Origin: Clostridia bacterium | GTDB lineage: Bacteria > Bacillota > Clostridia > Oscillospirales > Acutalibacteraceae | Assembly: GCA_029226955.1 (NCBI GenBank) | Contig: JAQXZA010000116.1 | Location: forward strand, 1 to 42,682 | Length of the DNA stretch: 42,682 nt | Direction: 5' to 3' | Shown here: piece by piece, positions 1 to 8,707 of the stretch | Layout of the letters: every line of letters starts with the position of its first letter | Position numbering within the stretch: the first letter of the stretch is position 1 | The notes under the pieces: model-generated | The model's database searches: none | What the model saw: the letters and a program-made list of their open reading frames with translations, nothing else | Told to the model about the DNA's origin: nothing | Made by a program: the position numbers and the translations under genes

Positions 1-5
1 AAAAA

Positions 6-64
6 AATTCCTCCTTTAATTTTAGCATAGTCCTTTCACTAAACGCTAAAAAAAGGAGGAAATT
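6..64. repeat. imperfect inverted repeat at left edge
   Basis: The outer arms CCTCCTTT (10-17) and AAAGGAGG (52-59) are exact complements and are flanked by AATT and AAATT. The inner arms TTTAGC (21-26) and GCTAAA (45-50) pair as well. It could be the distal terminator of the two-component operon, which is read leftward and ends 158 bases away, or the end of an element cut by the window edge. No T-run makes the terminator reading certain. Confidence 0.4.
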
Positions 65-130
65 CGACCTTTTAGAGTATAAAAACCGAAAAAATTAAAG
101 ATTTTTTAATAAATACTTGCCGTAATTACA

Positions 131-203
131 CACAACTCCACTCTCCACACTCCACTCTCCACACTCATAACAACTCCACTCTCCACTCTCCACTCTCCAC
201 ACT
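131..203. repeat. heptanucleotide repeat array 1
   Basis: About ten units of period 7, mostly ACTCCAC and TCTCCAC, with one interruption (ACTCATAACA) near 163-172. It starts 20 bases beyond the stop codon of the response regulator gene. It is the purest CTCCAC version of the repeat, which recurs at three other places in the window (2041-2077, 5951-6028, 8653-8715). There is no open frame and no obvious hairpin in it. Confidence 0.85.
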
Positions 204-222
204 TTTAAAAAATTTTTTTGAA

Positions 223-840
223 TTATTTATTGTTGTAATAAAAAACTGCAAGCTGTGTGCGGTCACGGAGTCCGAGTTTTTCAAGAATTACACTGAGATA
301 ATTTCTTACTGTTCCCTCGCTCAGATAAAGTCTGTCGGAAATTTCTTTGTTGCTGAGTCCGTCTGCAATAAGTTCAATGATTGAGTTTTCCTTTTCGCTG
401 AGATTGAATTTTTTGTAATCAAAGCCTTGTTTTGTGTTCATAAGTGACGGCAGTTTTGTTATGACTTCATTACCAAAAACATTCTGACCGTTCATTACGG
501 TTTCAAGTGCCGGAACAATTCCCTGAAAATCCTGTTTTAAAATATATCCCTTTGCACCCATATTCAGTGCTTTAACAATATATTCATCATCTGAAAAAGT
601 GGTTAAATACAGGATTTTTGCGTCCTTGTGTCTGTCAAGAATTTGTTTGCCTGTTTCAATTCCATCCATACCGCCCATTCTTATATCCATAAGAAGTATG
701 TCGGGATTATGCTGTTCGTAAAGTTCAACAGCCTGTTCGCCGCTTTCGCCGATTGCAAGAACCTCTATGCCCTTTGCCTCGATAATCGTTTTAAGCGAGA
801 GTGCAACTATTTTGTCATCATCTACAACTATTATTTTCAT
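223..840 (-). CDS. LuxR/NarL-family response regulator
   Basis: 205-residue DNA-binding response regulator. The receiver domain spans about residues 1-120, with the acidic pocket DDD at 7-9, phospho-acceptor Asp52 in LLMDIRMGG, a switch Thr in LYLTTF and the conserved Lys in GYILK. A LuxR-type helix-turn-helix fills about 140-200 (LSEKENSIIELIADGLSNKE, then the recognition helix region EGTVRNYLS). Its start codon overlaps the stop of the upstream histidine kinase gene by four bases (ATGA), so the two are co-transcribed and almost certainly cognate. The divergent ABC-2 exporter genes beyond the kinase are the likely target, as is common for LiaR/DesR-type systems. The signal sensed cannot be told from sequence. 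Confidence 0.93.
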   Translation of the reverse strand: MKIIVVDDDKIVALSLKTIIEAKGIEVLAIGESGEQAVELYEQHNPDILLMDIRMGGMDGIETGKQILDRHKDAKILYLTTFSDDEYIVKALNMGAKGYILKQDFQGIVPALETVMNGQNVFGNEVITKLPSLMNTKQGFDYKKFNLSEKENSIIELIADGLSNKEISDRLYLSEGTVRNYLSVILEKLGLRDRTQLAVFYYNNK

Positions 841-1925
841 TCTTCCGTCCCCTTGTCTTTCGGTATTGAAATAAATATTTTAAATCCGCTTTCACTTGGT
901 GTAATGCGGATAATTCCATTGAGAGTTTCAACTCTGTTCTGCATATTCAGAAGTCCTATGCCATTTGTGTTGATATTCTGAGGACACTTTCCGTTATCCT
1001 CAATAATAAGCTGATAAAATGCCGGGTGTTCACGAATAAGTATCATCATTTTGTCAGCGTTTGAGTGCTTAATGACATTGTTTACGCTTTCTTTTATTAT
1101 TGTTATAAAGCAAAGTTTGATTTTGTTAGGGATATTCTCGCCACAATCAAATTCAGTTTTTACGGTTATATTTTTGTTGTCAAGCGGTTTAATTGCCTCT
1201 TTGAGTGAATATTCAAGATTTATCGAGCTGTCGTGTAAATTATGTACACTTTGTCTTATTGTGGTCATTGCGTTGTTGAGGGTTTCATTTATGCCGGCAA
1301 GTCCCTGACTGCATATTTCGTTGTCGGCGGTTATCACCTGTAAAGCACCGACCTGCAAAATTGACCGTGACAAAAGATGTCCGACATTATCGTGTATTTC
1401 TCTTGCAATTCTGTTTCGTTCACGCAACGTCGCAATATGTACTTCATTATCGTGATTTTCCCTTAACTGTCTGTTTTTCTCTTTGAGAAGAATATTCTTT
1501 TCTGTTGAATCGTCCCTTAATTTCATAAGTTTATTGTTGAGTATTTCAGCCTGTTCTGTCCTGTATTCAAGCACCGCCGACAACACCGCAAGAATTACAA
1601 CAAAACTAACAATATATATATTGTAAACTCTGAATGAAAGAATTACCGCAACAACTGCCGCCGCCAACACAAAATACCGTCTGTCAGCGGCTGTATCATA
1701 AGCAACAAGCGGCATTATCATTGACAATTCAGGAAACGCAAAGCACATTATTACAAAGAGAATTTCCGCAACAAAAGATATTTTCCTGTTTTCAACCGCC
1801 TGACAAAGTGCCGACACAAATATTCCCGAAATTAAAGCCACAACAGGCACAAAAAAATTTCCAACCGTACATAATAATACCATACAACAAACTGCTATTA
1901 TTGACTTATTGAAAATATGTTTCAT
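837..1925 (-). CDS. sensor histidine kinase, HisKA_3 type (NarL/DesK class)
   Basis: About 362 residues. Several N-terminal hydrophobic segments (roughly residues 5-115) form a membrane sensor, followed by a coiled-coil-like linker. The HisKA_3 dimerisation box RNRIAREIHDNVGH carries the phosphorylated His near residue 178. The HATPase_c domain has an N-box (KESVNNVIKHS) and a G-box (EDNGK ... NGIGLLNM). I start it at the Met preceding KHIFNKS because GGTGAT lies just before it; an in-frame ATG six codons upstream (1943) has no good ribosome binding site. It phosphorylates the response regulator encoded immediately downstream. There is no large extracellular domain, which suits an intramembrane-sensing or exporter-coupled kinase (inference). 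Confidence 0.92.
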   Translation of the reverse strand: MKHIFNKSIIAVCCMVLLCTVGNFFVPVVALISGIFVSALCQAVENRKISFVAEILFVIMCFAFPELSMIMPLVAYDTAADRRYFVLAAAVVAVILSFRVYNIYIVSFVVILAVLSAVLEYRTEQAEILNNKLMKLRDDSTEKNILLKEKNRQLRENHDNEVHIATLRERNRIAREIHDNVGHLLSRSILQVGALQVITADNEICSQGLAGINETLNNAMTTIRQSVHNLHDSSINLEYSLKEAIKPLDNKNITVKTEFDCGENIPNKIKLCFITIIKESVNNVIKHSNADKMMILIREHPAFYQLIIEDNGKCPQNINTNGIGLLNMQNRVETLNGIIRITPSESGFKIFISIPKDKGTEE

Positions 1926-2040
1926 CACATCACCGCAAATCATTCATTCTAAACACTTACAAAAACATTATAACAACCATATTTCTAAAAATCAAGCAGT
2001 GTGCCGCCGTCATAATTTCAACGCACAAACTCACCGCCAC

Positions 2041-2077
2041 AACAACTCCTCACTCCTCACTCCTAACTCCTAACTAA
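2041..2077. repeat. heptanucleotide repeat array 2
   Basis: Five units of period 7 (ACTCCTC, ACTCCTC, ACTCCTA, ACTCCTA, ACTAAAT). This is the CTCCTA/CTCCTC variant of the repeat. It sits between the divergent histidine kinase and ABC transporter genes, just upstream of the likely control region of the exporter operon. Confidence 0.8.
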
Positions 2078-2080
2078 ATC

Positions 2081-2092
2081 TGACATTTGTCA
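2081..2092. promoter_or_regulatory. candidate response-regulator operator
   Basis: TGACA-TT-TGTCA is a perfect five-base-arm palindrome 82 bases upstream of the exporter ATPase start. A second small palindrome GTGA-N6-TCAC follows at 2102-2115. A good -10 hexamer TATAAT is at 2139-2144, but no good -35 lies 17 bases upstream of it. That combination fits a promoter needing an activator, plausibly the neighbouring response regulator. The protein binding here is inferred. Confidence 0.4.
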
Positions 2093-2173
2093 TATTGGAA
2101 AGTGAGGTTTATCACTGTTATTGAAAAAAGAAAGATTGTATAATAAGGGCATAACAAATGAGGAGGGGTTCTT

Positions 2174-3124
2174 ATGGGAACTGAAATTGTAAAAATCGAA
2201 AATCTTGTTAAAAGATACAAGGAACTTATTGCCGTTGACCACCTTAATCTCAGTATTGAGGAGGGCGAAATTTTCGGACTTCTGGGTCCTAACGGTTCGG
2301 GTAAAACAACAACTATTAACTGTCTGCTGTCTTTGCTTACATTCGATAAGGGCAGTATAAAGGTTTTTGGAAAAGAAATGACTCCGTCAAGCTATGACAT
2401 CAAAAAACAAATCGGTGTTGTTATGCAAGATGTTGCCGTAATTGAACAGCTTAATGTTTATCAGAATATCGACTACTTCTGCGGACTTTACATAAATGAT
2501 AAAAAGACACGCAAGAAATATGTTGATGAGGCTATACGTTTTGTCGGGCTTGAAGATTTCGTGAAGTTCTTGCCGAAAAAACTGTCAGGCGGTCTTTTAA
2601 GGCGACTTAATATTGCCTGCGGAATTGCACACAAACCAAAACTTATAATTTTTGATGAACCGACCGTTGCGGTTGACCCACAGAGCCGAAACAAAATTCT
2701 TGAAGGCATTAAGGAACTCAACAAAAACGGTGCAACAATCATTTACACCTCTCACTATATGGAAGAAGTCGAACAGCTTTGTTCAAGAATTGCAATTATC
2801 GACAAGGGCAAAAATCTTGTAACAGGCACAAAGGAAGAACTTAAAAAAATGGTTAAAAATACCGAAACAATCACGATTGAAACCGAAAACATCAGCGACA
2901 AAATCAAGAATAAATTGTGTGAGTCTGAACACATTTATGAAGTTGATTACAGCGACGGCAAACTCAATGTAAAATGCAGTGGCGGAAAACACAATCTTGT
3001 TAATGTTCTTGGTATTCTTGCGGAAAATAATATTCCTGTCGGCAGAGTTTATTCTGAACTTCCGACACTCAATGATGTATTCCTTGAAATTACAGGCAAG
3101 GCACTTCGTGATATGGAGGGCTGA
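2174..3124 (+). CDS. ABC-2 type exporter, ATP-binding subunit
   Basis: 316-residue nucleotide-binding protein of the drug/antimicrobial-peptide exporter class. It has Walker A GPNGSGKTTT near residue 39, a Q-loop (VVMQD), the signature KLSGGLLRRLN, Walker B LIIFDEP, a D-loop VAVDPQS and a switch His in YTSHYMEE. About 80 C-terminal residues form the accessory domain usual for this family. The ribosome binding site AGGAGGGG precedes ATG. It is followed after three bases by the first permease gene, so this is a three-gene transport operon. The divergent two-component system is its likely regulator. The substrate is unknown; lantibiotic or cell-wall drug export is the commonest role of this arrangement. 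Confidence 0.93.
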   Translation: MGTEIVKIENLVKRYKELIAVDHLNLSIEEGEIFGLLGPNGSGKTTTINCLLSLLTFDKGSIKVFGKEMTPSSYDIKKQIGVVMQDVAVIEQLNVYQNIDYFCGLYINDKKTRKKYVDEAIRFVGLEDFVKFLPKKLSGGLLRRLNIACGIAHKPKLIIFDEPTVAVDPQSRNKILEGIKELNKNGATIIYTSHYMEEVEQLCSRIAIIDKGKNLVTGTKEELKKMVKNTETITIETENISDKIKNKLCESEHIYEVDYSDGKLNVKCSGGKHNLVNVLGILAENNIPVGRVYSELPTLNDVFLEITGKALRDMEG

Positions 3125-3127
3125 TTT

Positions 3128-4255
3128 ATGTTTTTTCACAATTTAAAATACAGTATTCTGCAAACAATCAAACAGAAAGAAATTATAATGTGGTTCATTC
3201 TGTTTCCGTTTTTTATGATTACGGTTTTCTTTGCGGTGTTCAACGGTCTTGGCGAAAAAACCGAACATTTTAATGATATTCCTGTTGCTGTTGTTTTTGA
3301 AAAGGACGACAAAACCTTTAAAACGGTTCTTGACGAAATTTCAAAGTCTGATGAACCGATATTTAATGTTACTTATGCCGACAAAACAAAGGCACAATCA
3401 TTACTTAAAAACGGTGATGTAAATGCGATAATTACCGTAAACGACGATATTTCAATGTCTGTTTCAGAAAGCGGAATTGCAAACACAATAGTTCACGAAT
3501 TTATTACTCAGTACCGTGTTCAGAAAGATATTATCAACGAAACCGCAAAAAACAATCCCGAAAAAATTCAGGACGTAATAAACAGCTTTTCAAAAGAACA
3601 AACTGTTAATGAAAACATCTCGCTTTCAAACGGTAATATGGACGTTTTTGTGTCGTTCTTTTTCTCGCTTATCGCTATGATTGCAATGAATACCGCAAAT
3701 ATGGGTGTGTTTATTGCAACGGAAAATCAGGGCAACCTCAGCAAAATCGGTGCAAGAAAATGCCTTTCCCCTACACCTAAAATTATATCCATACTTTCGT
3801 CATATTTGGCAAATTGTATTGTCGCAATAGCATTAAGCGTAATTGCGGTTACATATATTCTTATTCTGGGTGTAAATTTAGGAAATAAAATTGCTATGAT
3901 TTATCTTTCGGCAATTATCGGTTCAATAACAGGTATTTCATTCGGTTTCTTTGTCGGTTCAATCGGCAGAATGTCATCAGGTGTGAAATTCGCAATAAGT
4001 ATGGTGGTTACAATGACAAGCTATGTTTGCAGTGGACTTATGTCATCAGATATTAAAGTAGTTATTGATACTTATGTACCGATTATAAACAAACTTAATC
4101 CTACCGCAAGAATTGCCGATATGCTTTATTGTCTGAATATCTATGACGATTACAGAATATTTACCGAACATCTTGTTGTACTTCTTATTATGACTGTGAT
4201 TTTTATTACAGGTGGATTTATGTTTACAAGGAGGAAAAAATATGCAAGTCTTTAA
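3128..4255 (+). CDS. ABC-2 type permease (subunit 1)
   Basis: 375 residues. The layout is typical of YhgE/ABC-2 permeases: one N-terminal transmembrane helix (about 20-38), a large soluble extracellular loop (about 40-170), then five or six helices from about 175 to the end, finishing with a short basic tail (RRKKYASL). It partners the ATPase upstream and the second permease downstream; its last 14 bases overlap that gene. Specificity cannot be inferred. Confidence 0.88.
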   Translation: MFFHNLKYSILQTIKQKEIIMWFILFPFFMITVFFAVFNGLGEKTEHFNDIPVAVVFEKDDKTFKTVLDEISKSDEPIFNVTYADKTKAQSLLKNGDVNAIITVNDDISMSVSESGIANTIVHEFITQYRVQKDIINETAKNNPEKIQDVINSFSKEQTVNENISLSNGNMDVFVSFFFSLIAMIAMNTANMGVFIATENQGNLSKIGARKCLSPTPKIISILSSYLANCIVAIALSVIAVTYILILGVNLGNKIAMIYLSAIIGSITGISFGFFVGSIGRMSSGVKFAISMVVTMTSYVCSGLMSSDIKVVIDTYVPIINKLNPTARIADMLYCLNIYDDYRIFTEHLVVLLIMTVIFITGGFMFTRRKKYASL

Positions 4256-5399
4256 GGCTTTTATGAAAATAGTTCTGAAACATCTGAACATAGCTTTCAT
4301 ATATATAGTTGTATTTTTTGTGATGGCGGTAATTATGGCTAATGTCGGCACATCTCAGACAGAACAGTTTTCCGCAAGCAAGCTGAATGTTTGTGTTATA
4401 GATATGGACAATTCAGCGGCAAGCAAAAAGCTGACCGAATACATAGGCAAGAACCATAATCTCGTTGATATTGAAAACAATAAAGATGATATTCTCAATG
4501 CACTTTACTACCGTACAGCCGACTATGTTCTGAATATAAAAGAAGGCTATGAAAAAAATCTTTCAAGCGGCAACACACAAGACTTACTTTCAAACTATAA
4601 AGTACCCGACAGCTACAATGCTGTATTTATGGATTCACAACTTGACTCTTATGTAAAATATGCCTCAGCCTATATTTCGGGCGGAATGAGTGTCGAAAAG
4701 GCTCTTGACAAAGTTTCAGACGAATTGTCAGATGAAGTTAAGGTTGAAACGCTTTCATTTAATGATACCGCTGAACCACAAGACACAAGATATATGTATT
4801 TCTCATATCTCGGATATATTATGGTTATGGTTATCGTTATGGCGGTTGCCCCGTCGTTTATGGCTATGACGAATAAAAAAATCCGTAGCCGTACAAACTG
4901 TTCGGCAATTACATCTTCAAGTCAGACAATACAGTTAGTAATTGGTGCGGCAATATGCGGAACGGCTGTTTTCATAATGTTTGCACTTGGCGGCTTTGTA
5001 TTCCTTGGCGATATGATGTTCACGACAACAGGACTTCTTATGGTTCTTAACCTGTTCGTATATACTGTCTTTTCAATAATGCTGACGCTGTTCATTTCAA
5101 CACTTCTGGAAAACACAACAGCACTCAATATGATAGCTAATGTTCTTGGTCTTGGAATGAGTTTTCTCGGCGGTGTATTCGTAAATCAGAGTTTACTCAG
5201 CGAGGGAGTTCTCAGTGTCGGAAGATTTTTACCGTCATACTGGTATGTCAGAGCCGTAAACATTACTGCCGGTGCTTGCGGAGAAGTTTTCGACCTTGGT
5301 CAGTATTTTATCAGCGTTGGAATAGTATTCGGCTTTGCACTGGTTATGATGGCTCTTACACTTCTTACCGCAAAAATCAAAAGAAAATCATCAGTATAA
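4242..5399 (+). CDS. ABC-2 type permease (subunit 2)
   Basis: 385 residues from MQVFKAFMK. This start has an ideal AAGGAGG at 4228-4234; an ATG ten codons further upstream does not. The architecture matches the preceding permease: one N-terminal helix, an extracellular domain of about 170 residues, then a block of about five helices. The two permeases probably form a heterodimer driven by the single ATPase of the operon. The 14-base overlap with the previous gene suggests translational coupling. Confidence 0.88.
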   Translation: MQVFKAFMKIVLKHLNIAFIYIVVFFVMAVIMANVGTSQTEQFSASKLNVCVIDMDNSAASKKLTEYIGKNHNLVDIENNKDDILNALYYRTADYVLNIKEGYEKNLSSGNTQDLLSNYKVPDSYNAVFMDSQLDSYVKYASAYISGGMSVEKALDKVSDELSDEVKVETLSFNDTAEPQDTRYMYFSYLGYIMVMVIVMAVAPSFMAMTNKKIRSRTNCSAITSSSQTIQLVIGAAICGTAVFIMFALGGFVFLGDMMFTTTGLLMVLNLFVYTVFSIMLTLFISTLLENTTALNMIANVLGLGMSFLGGVFVNQSLLSEGVLSVGRFLPSYWYVRAVNITAGACGEVFDLGQYFISVGIVFGFALVMMALTLLTAKIKRKSSV

Positions 5400-5410
5400 A
5401 AAATTCAGGT

Positions 5411-5445
5411 ATTTCTCCCGACAAAATCGGGGGAAATATCTTTTT
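5411..5445 (+). terminator. terminator of the exporter operon
   Basis: An 11-base-pair stem (left arm ATTTCTCCCGA, one G-U pair) with a CAAAA loop is followed by ATCTTTTTG. It lies 12 bases after the stop of the second permease. Confidence 0.8.
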
Positions 5446-5466
5446 GTTCAATATTAAAACAATCCT

Positions 5467-5871
5467 TTGACATTTGAAATTTATGTCATTATTATTATAA
5501 CAGCATTTCCGTTCATCACGGAATGTCTGCGGAATAAAACATCAGCGGAGGGTTTGAAAATAAAGGAAATTGGTATTCTCCGTGCTATTGGTGCGTCAAA
5601 GCACAATATTTCACAGGTGTTCAATGCTGAAACACTGATTATCGGATTGTGTTCAGGTATTCTCGGTGTAGGAATTTCCGAATTGTTGTTAATTCCGATA
5701 AACGCAATTATTCACGTATTAGTCGGCAGTGCTACTGTAAATGCGGTTCTTTCATTACCGGCGGCTCTTATACTTATCGCAATAAGTACAATTATTACAC
5801 TTATCGGCGGTTTGTTACCGGCTAAAAAAGCCGCAAAAAAAGACCCTGTAATCGCCCTCAGAACAGAATAA
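5467..5871 (+). pseudogene. remnant of an FtsX/MacB-type permease (C-terminal part)
   Basis: The readable frame encodes the C-terminal half of an FtsX-domain permease: the hallmark KEIGILRAIGASKHNI, two further hydrophobic segments and the terminal PAKKAAKKDPVIALRTE typical of MacB-like proteins. Such proteins are normally 400 residues or more with an N-terminal helix and periplasmic domain; here only about 134 residues remain. There is no ribosome binding site or ATG at the front, only a TTG, and the gene sits just after another operon's terminator. I read it as a 5'-truncated pseudogene. The MacB-like partner ATPase is absent. Confidence 0.75.
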
Positions 5872-5883
5872 TATTCAAAACAC

Positions 5884-5915
5884 AAAAGGCAATGGAAAAA
5901 ACTCCACTGCCTTTT
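5884..5915. terminator. bidirectional terminator
   Basis: AAAAGGCA pairs with TGCCTTTT, with a further TGGA/TCCA pairing inside and an A-rich loop. It follows the FtsX remnant and faces the convergent sigE gene. Confidence 0.65.
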
Positions 5916-5950
5916 CGTATTGTCAACATTCCACGCAACAACTAACGGTC

Positions 5951-6028
5951 ACACTAATTCCTAACTCCTAACTCCTCACTCCTCACTCCTAACTAACTCC
6001 ACACTCCACTCTCCACACTCCACTCTCA
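5951..6028 (+). repeat. heptanucleotide repeat array 3 (composite)
   Basis: A composite array: a CTCCTA/CTCCTC block (about 5955-5990) passes through ACTA into a CTCCAC block (about 5991-6025). It is preceded by CGGTCACAC (5946-5954). The same order of blocks and the same CGGTCACAC boundary occur in inverted orientation at 8653-8715. It ends three bases before the sigE stop codon. Confidence 0.85.
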
Positions 6029-6030
6029 AA

Positions 6031-6756
6031 TCAGGCTGTCATTTCGAGGTCACGTTTTAAGCGGGAGATTATTTTCTTTTCGAGGCGTGAAATGTAGGAT
6101 TGTGAAATTCCGAGTTTATCCGCAACTTCTTTCTGAGTGTGTTCTTTTTGTCCGTTAAGACCAAAACGCAACTCCATTATGCAAAGTTCACGTTTGTTGA
6201 GTTTCATAACGGCTTTCATAAGCTGATTTTGTTCTGACTCCTGTTCAATCTTGATGTTGACAACGTCACTGTCACTGCCTAAAATATCGGAAATGAGAAG
6301 TTCGTTTCCGTCCCAGTCAACATTAAGTGGTTCATCTATTGAAATTTCGTTTTTTTGCTGTGCATTTTTTCGCAGATACATAAGTATTTCGTTCTCGATA
6401 CATCTTGACGCATAGGTCGCAAGTTTTATGTTTCTTGACGGACAAAATGTATTGACGGCTTTTATCAATCCTATTGTTCCGATTGAAATTAGGTCTTCTA
6501 CATTTACTGACGGCGATTCAAATTTTTTTGCGATATACACAACAAGTCTGAGATTGTGTGTAATCAGCGGTTCACGTGCATTTTCATCTCCGTTTTCGAT
6601 ACGTTTCATTATTTCGGCTTCTTCAACGCTTTTCAGCGGCGGCGGAAGTGTTTCGGGGCCATTTATATAGTAAACCCCGTCCTCTCCCATAATCATCATT
6701 CTGAACGCAAGCCAACCGGACATAAACTTATCTGATATTTTTTTAACACTGCCCAT
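6031..6756 (-). CDS. sigE: RNA polymerase sporulation sigma factor SigE
   Basis: 241 residues. In endospore formers SigE directs early mother-cell transcription and is made as an inactive precursor. The N-terminus has a hydrophobic/basic pro-region of about 30 residues, then the SigE-typical stretch [13 protein letters not shown]. Region 2 follows ([49 protein letters not shown]), and region 4 has a helix-turn-helix ([20 protein letters not shown]). The gene lies four bases after spoIIGA, the protease gene that activates it, the classical spoIIG arrangement. A GGGAG ribosome binding site precedes ATG. sigG, often next, is not present here; a repeat array abuts the stop codon instead. Confidence 0.96.
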   Translation of the reverse strand: MGSVKKISDKFMSGWLAFRMMIMGEDGVYYINGPETLPPPLKSVEEAEIMKRIENGDENAREPLITHNLRLVVYIAKKFESPSVNVEDLISIGTIGLIKAVNTFCPSRNIKLATYASRCIENEILMYLRKNAQQKNEISIDEPLNVDWDGNELLISDILGSDSDVVNIKIEQESEQNQLMKAVMKLNKRELCIMELRFGLNGQKEHTQKEVADKLGISQSYISRLEKKIISRLKRDLEMTA

Positions 6757-6760
6757 AATG

Positions 6761-7618
6761 TCAACTCCCTTTCATAATCAGCTCGGCAGGCACAAGCATA
6801 TCTGTTCCGCTTGTCATATTTTCTCCTTTGCAAAAAGCAAGATAGGCACTTACCTCCGTTTCTTCATTATCAATTTTCAGCTTTATTATGTCCGGTTTAA
6901 CAGCGGGAATAACTCCCGTTCCTCCGACAGAATTAAAAGGCACAAGCCGCACTCCTTTAATGCTGTTGCCTGAATTTTCTGTGATTTTCATACAGTCGGC
7001 TGCGTCAAACATATCTTTGAATATTTCTTCTCTTGCGACAATTACACATTCGTCCGAAAACGGCTCTTTTAATGTGTTTCCAGTATCAATAGTACCGTCA
7101 GCCTCCTTTGTTATGCCGTTATAAGTTATGATAACTCTGCATTTAAGCTGTTTAGGCACTCCCCTCCCTGTTATCCTCATTATCACACGCAGGATTATGT
7201 AACAGAAAAGCGTGGTTATTACAAGCACTATCGGCGACACGGCAATATAAACGCTGTTGTTTCTTATCACGATATTTTTTGGCGAAAAAACAATCCACAA
7301 CGCTATCATTGCACCGCAATAACAAAAACTTATAAGAAAAAATGCCGCTGATGTTTTTATGAAAACTTTTCTGTTTAACGGACAAAATGCCGCCGCAACA
7401 ACAGCACAAGCCGTCAGCATACTGACAACCATTGACAATCCCGACGGCAAAGGCGGCAAAAATATCGCAAACGAACATATTCCACCCACTGCCGCACCAA
7501 GCAAGAGTCTTTTTTGTCCACAACTGAGTGATAAAAAATTCCTGACCGTCAGAAGTATGATATAGTCTATTATAAAATTCAGACAAAAAAGAATGTCAAC
7601 ATATATTGTCTGCGTCAC
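6761..7618 (-). CDS. spoIIGA: sigma-E processing peptidase SpoIIGA
   Basis: 285 residues from a GTG start. That start is chosen because GGAGGA lies six bases upstream and the protein then begins [19 protein letters not shown], the usual SpoIIGA N-terminus; a longer frame from 7711 adds 31 unlike residues. About five transmembrane helices (residues 1-150) are followed by a soluble aspartic-protease-like domain with the catalytic DTGN motif in [12 protein letters not shown] and a later GGTGV loop. In sporulating cells it sits in the septum and removes the SigE pro-sequence after a forespore signal. It is transcribed as a pair with sigE. Confidence 0.95.
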   Translation of the reverse strand: MTQTIYVDILFCLNFIIDYIILLTVRNFLSLSCGQKRLLLGAAVGGICSFAIFLPPLPSGLSMVVSMLTACAVVAAAFCPLNRKVFIKTSAAFFLISFCYCGAMIALWIVFSPKNIVIRNNSVYIAVSPIVLVITTLFCYIILRVIMRITGRGVPKQLKCRVIITYNGITKEADGTIDTGNTLKEPFSDECVIVAREEIFKDMFDAADCMKITENSGNSIKGVRLVPFNSVGGTGVIPAVKPDIIKLKIDNEETEVSAYLAFCKGENMTSGTDMLVPAELIMKGS

Positions 7619-7685
7619 TTTATTTCCTCCTGCGGCAATAAGTATTATTGCACAAAACATATTCAGAATTTTGTAATTTATGCTT

Positions 7686-7706
7686 GTACGAAAATGATAA
7701 TCGTAC
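7686..7706. promoter_or_regulatory. palindrome upstream of spoIIGA
   Basis: GTACGA-N9-TCGTAC is a perfect six-base-arm inverted repeat about 70 bases upstream of the spoIIGA start. It could be an operator or a small hairpin. It does not match the Spo0A box consensus well, so no regulator is proposed. Confidence 0.3.
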
Positions 7707-7766
7707 ATCATAAAGTGAGCATTAGTATATTTATTTTACAGAAAAATAATTTTTGCCTTAATATTG

Positions 7767-7811
7767 TTGCGGCAGTAACGAAAAATATCACAATTACCGT
7801 TACTGCCGCAA
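7767..7811. repeat. 14-bp perfect inverted repeat between endoA and spoIIGA
   Basis: TTGCGGCAGTAACG (7767-7780) and CGTTACTGCCGCAA (7798-7811) are perfect complements separated by 17 bases. It is much more GC-rich than its surroundings. Neither strand has a proper T-run directly after the stem, so it is an atypical terminator for the toxin gene at best. A further ATTACTGCC follows on the right, a partial third copy of the arm. Confidence 0.7.
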
Positions 7812-7885
7812 ATTACTGCCTTATATTTTAGTATGTCCCTGAATTTATCGTTGCACATAACAAAATAAGCGTAAATTAAATTTTG

Positions 7886-8257
7886 TTATGTAGCCTGTTT
7901 TCTTGCTTCCTCCATACCAAGACCGAAACTTATTGACAAAGCCTCGTCAACCTTATACATATCATAGTTGCTGAGTGAACCCATTTTTTCTTTGAGCCGA
8001 CGTTTGTCAAGAGTCCGTATCTGTTCAAGAAGAACGACAGAATCCTTTGCAAGACCGCTGTGGTCGGCATAAAGTCTTATATGAGTAGGCAGATTTGCCT
8101 TTGAACTCTGGCTTGTGATTGCCGCCGCAATGACTGTCGGACTGAATTTGTTGCCGACATCATTCTGTATAATCAGTACAGGTCTTATTCCGCCCTGTTC
8201 TGAACCTATAACAGGGCTTAAATCAGCATAATAAATATCTCCTCGTCTGATGTTCAT
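7886..8257 (-). CDS. EndoA/MazF-family mRNA endoribonuclease toxin
   Basis: 123 residues, typical for the EndoA/NdoA branch of MazF/PemK toxins, which cut single-stranded RNA at short motifs. The N-terminus [20 protein letters not shown], the RPVLIIQND strand, the AAITSQ segment and the [14 protein letters not shown] strand/helix are all family hallmarks. In Bacilli the antitoxin gene (ndoAI/mazE) lies directly upstream. Here the 450 bases upstream hold no open frame of any useful length on this strand, so the toxin gene looks solitary. GGAG lies about ten bases before ATG. A housekeeping stress role is possible. Confidence 0.93.
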   Translation of the reverse strand: MNIRRGDIYYADLSPVIGSEQGGIRPVLIIQNDVGNKFSPTVIAAAITSQSSKANLPTHIRLYADHSGLAKDSVVLLEQIRTLDKRRLKEKMGSLSNYDMYKVDEALSISFGLGMEEARKQAT

Positions 8258-8707
8258 ATTTTTTCACGCTCCGAATTTTTGATTTGATGTGCTGACAATG
8301 TTATTTTGTCCCATATAGAGCGATTTAATCATTGTTTATAAAAATCAACACATTATATTATATTCAGACAAAATACTGCTTGTGAAAAAATCAAGTGCCG
8401 AAAAAAGTACAAGCGTTCCCGATTTTAATTTACAGAAACGCTTTTATTATGTATTCATTGAATTTTAGAAAATCCCTTTTAACAAACAACCGTAATTTTA
8501 AAATAACAGCACATCTTTGATTGGTGTTCTTGCATAAAAATGTTAATATAATATGTAGTATATAAACAATGATTATAATAAATTATATGCACTTATTGCT
8601 TAAATAAGAACCGTTATTTTTAAATTTTTTATATATGATTTACTTATTTTTAAGAGTGGAGTGTGGAGAGTGGAGAGTGGAGTTAGTTAGGAGTTAGGAG
8701 TGAGGAG
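8258..8707. other. 450-base intergenic region upstream of endoA
   Basis: AT-rich with no credible open frame on either strand. It holds a weak hairpin (8411-8443) that could terminate the pseudouridine synthase operon, and repeat array 4 at its right end. An antitoxin gene would be expected here but is not seen. Confidence 0.7.
8405..8443 (-). terminator. candidate terminator of the rluD-like operon
   Basis: AAGCGTT (8411-8417) pairs with AACGCTT (8437-8443). Read leftward the stem is followed by GTACTTTTTT. The loop is long (19 bases), which weakens the call. Confidence 0.45.

Noticed and set aside
7619..7711. 31-residue N-terminal extension of SpoIIGA
   Set aside because: Not part of the family; a GTG with GGAGGA upstream gives the standard N-terminus.
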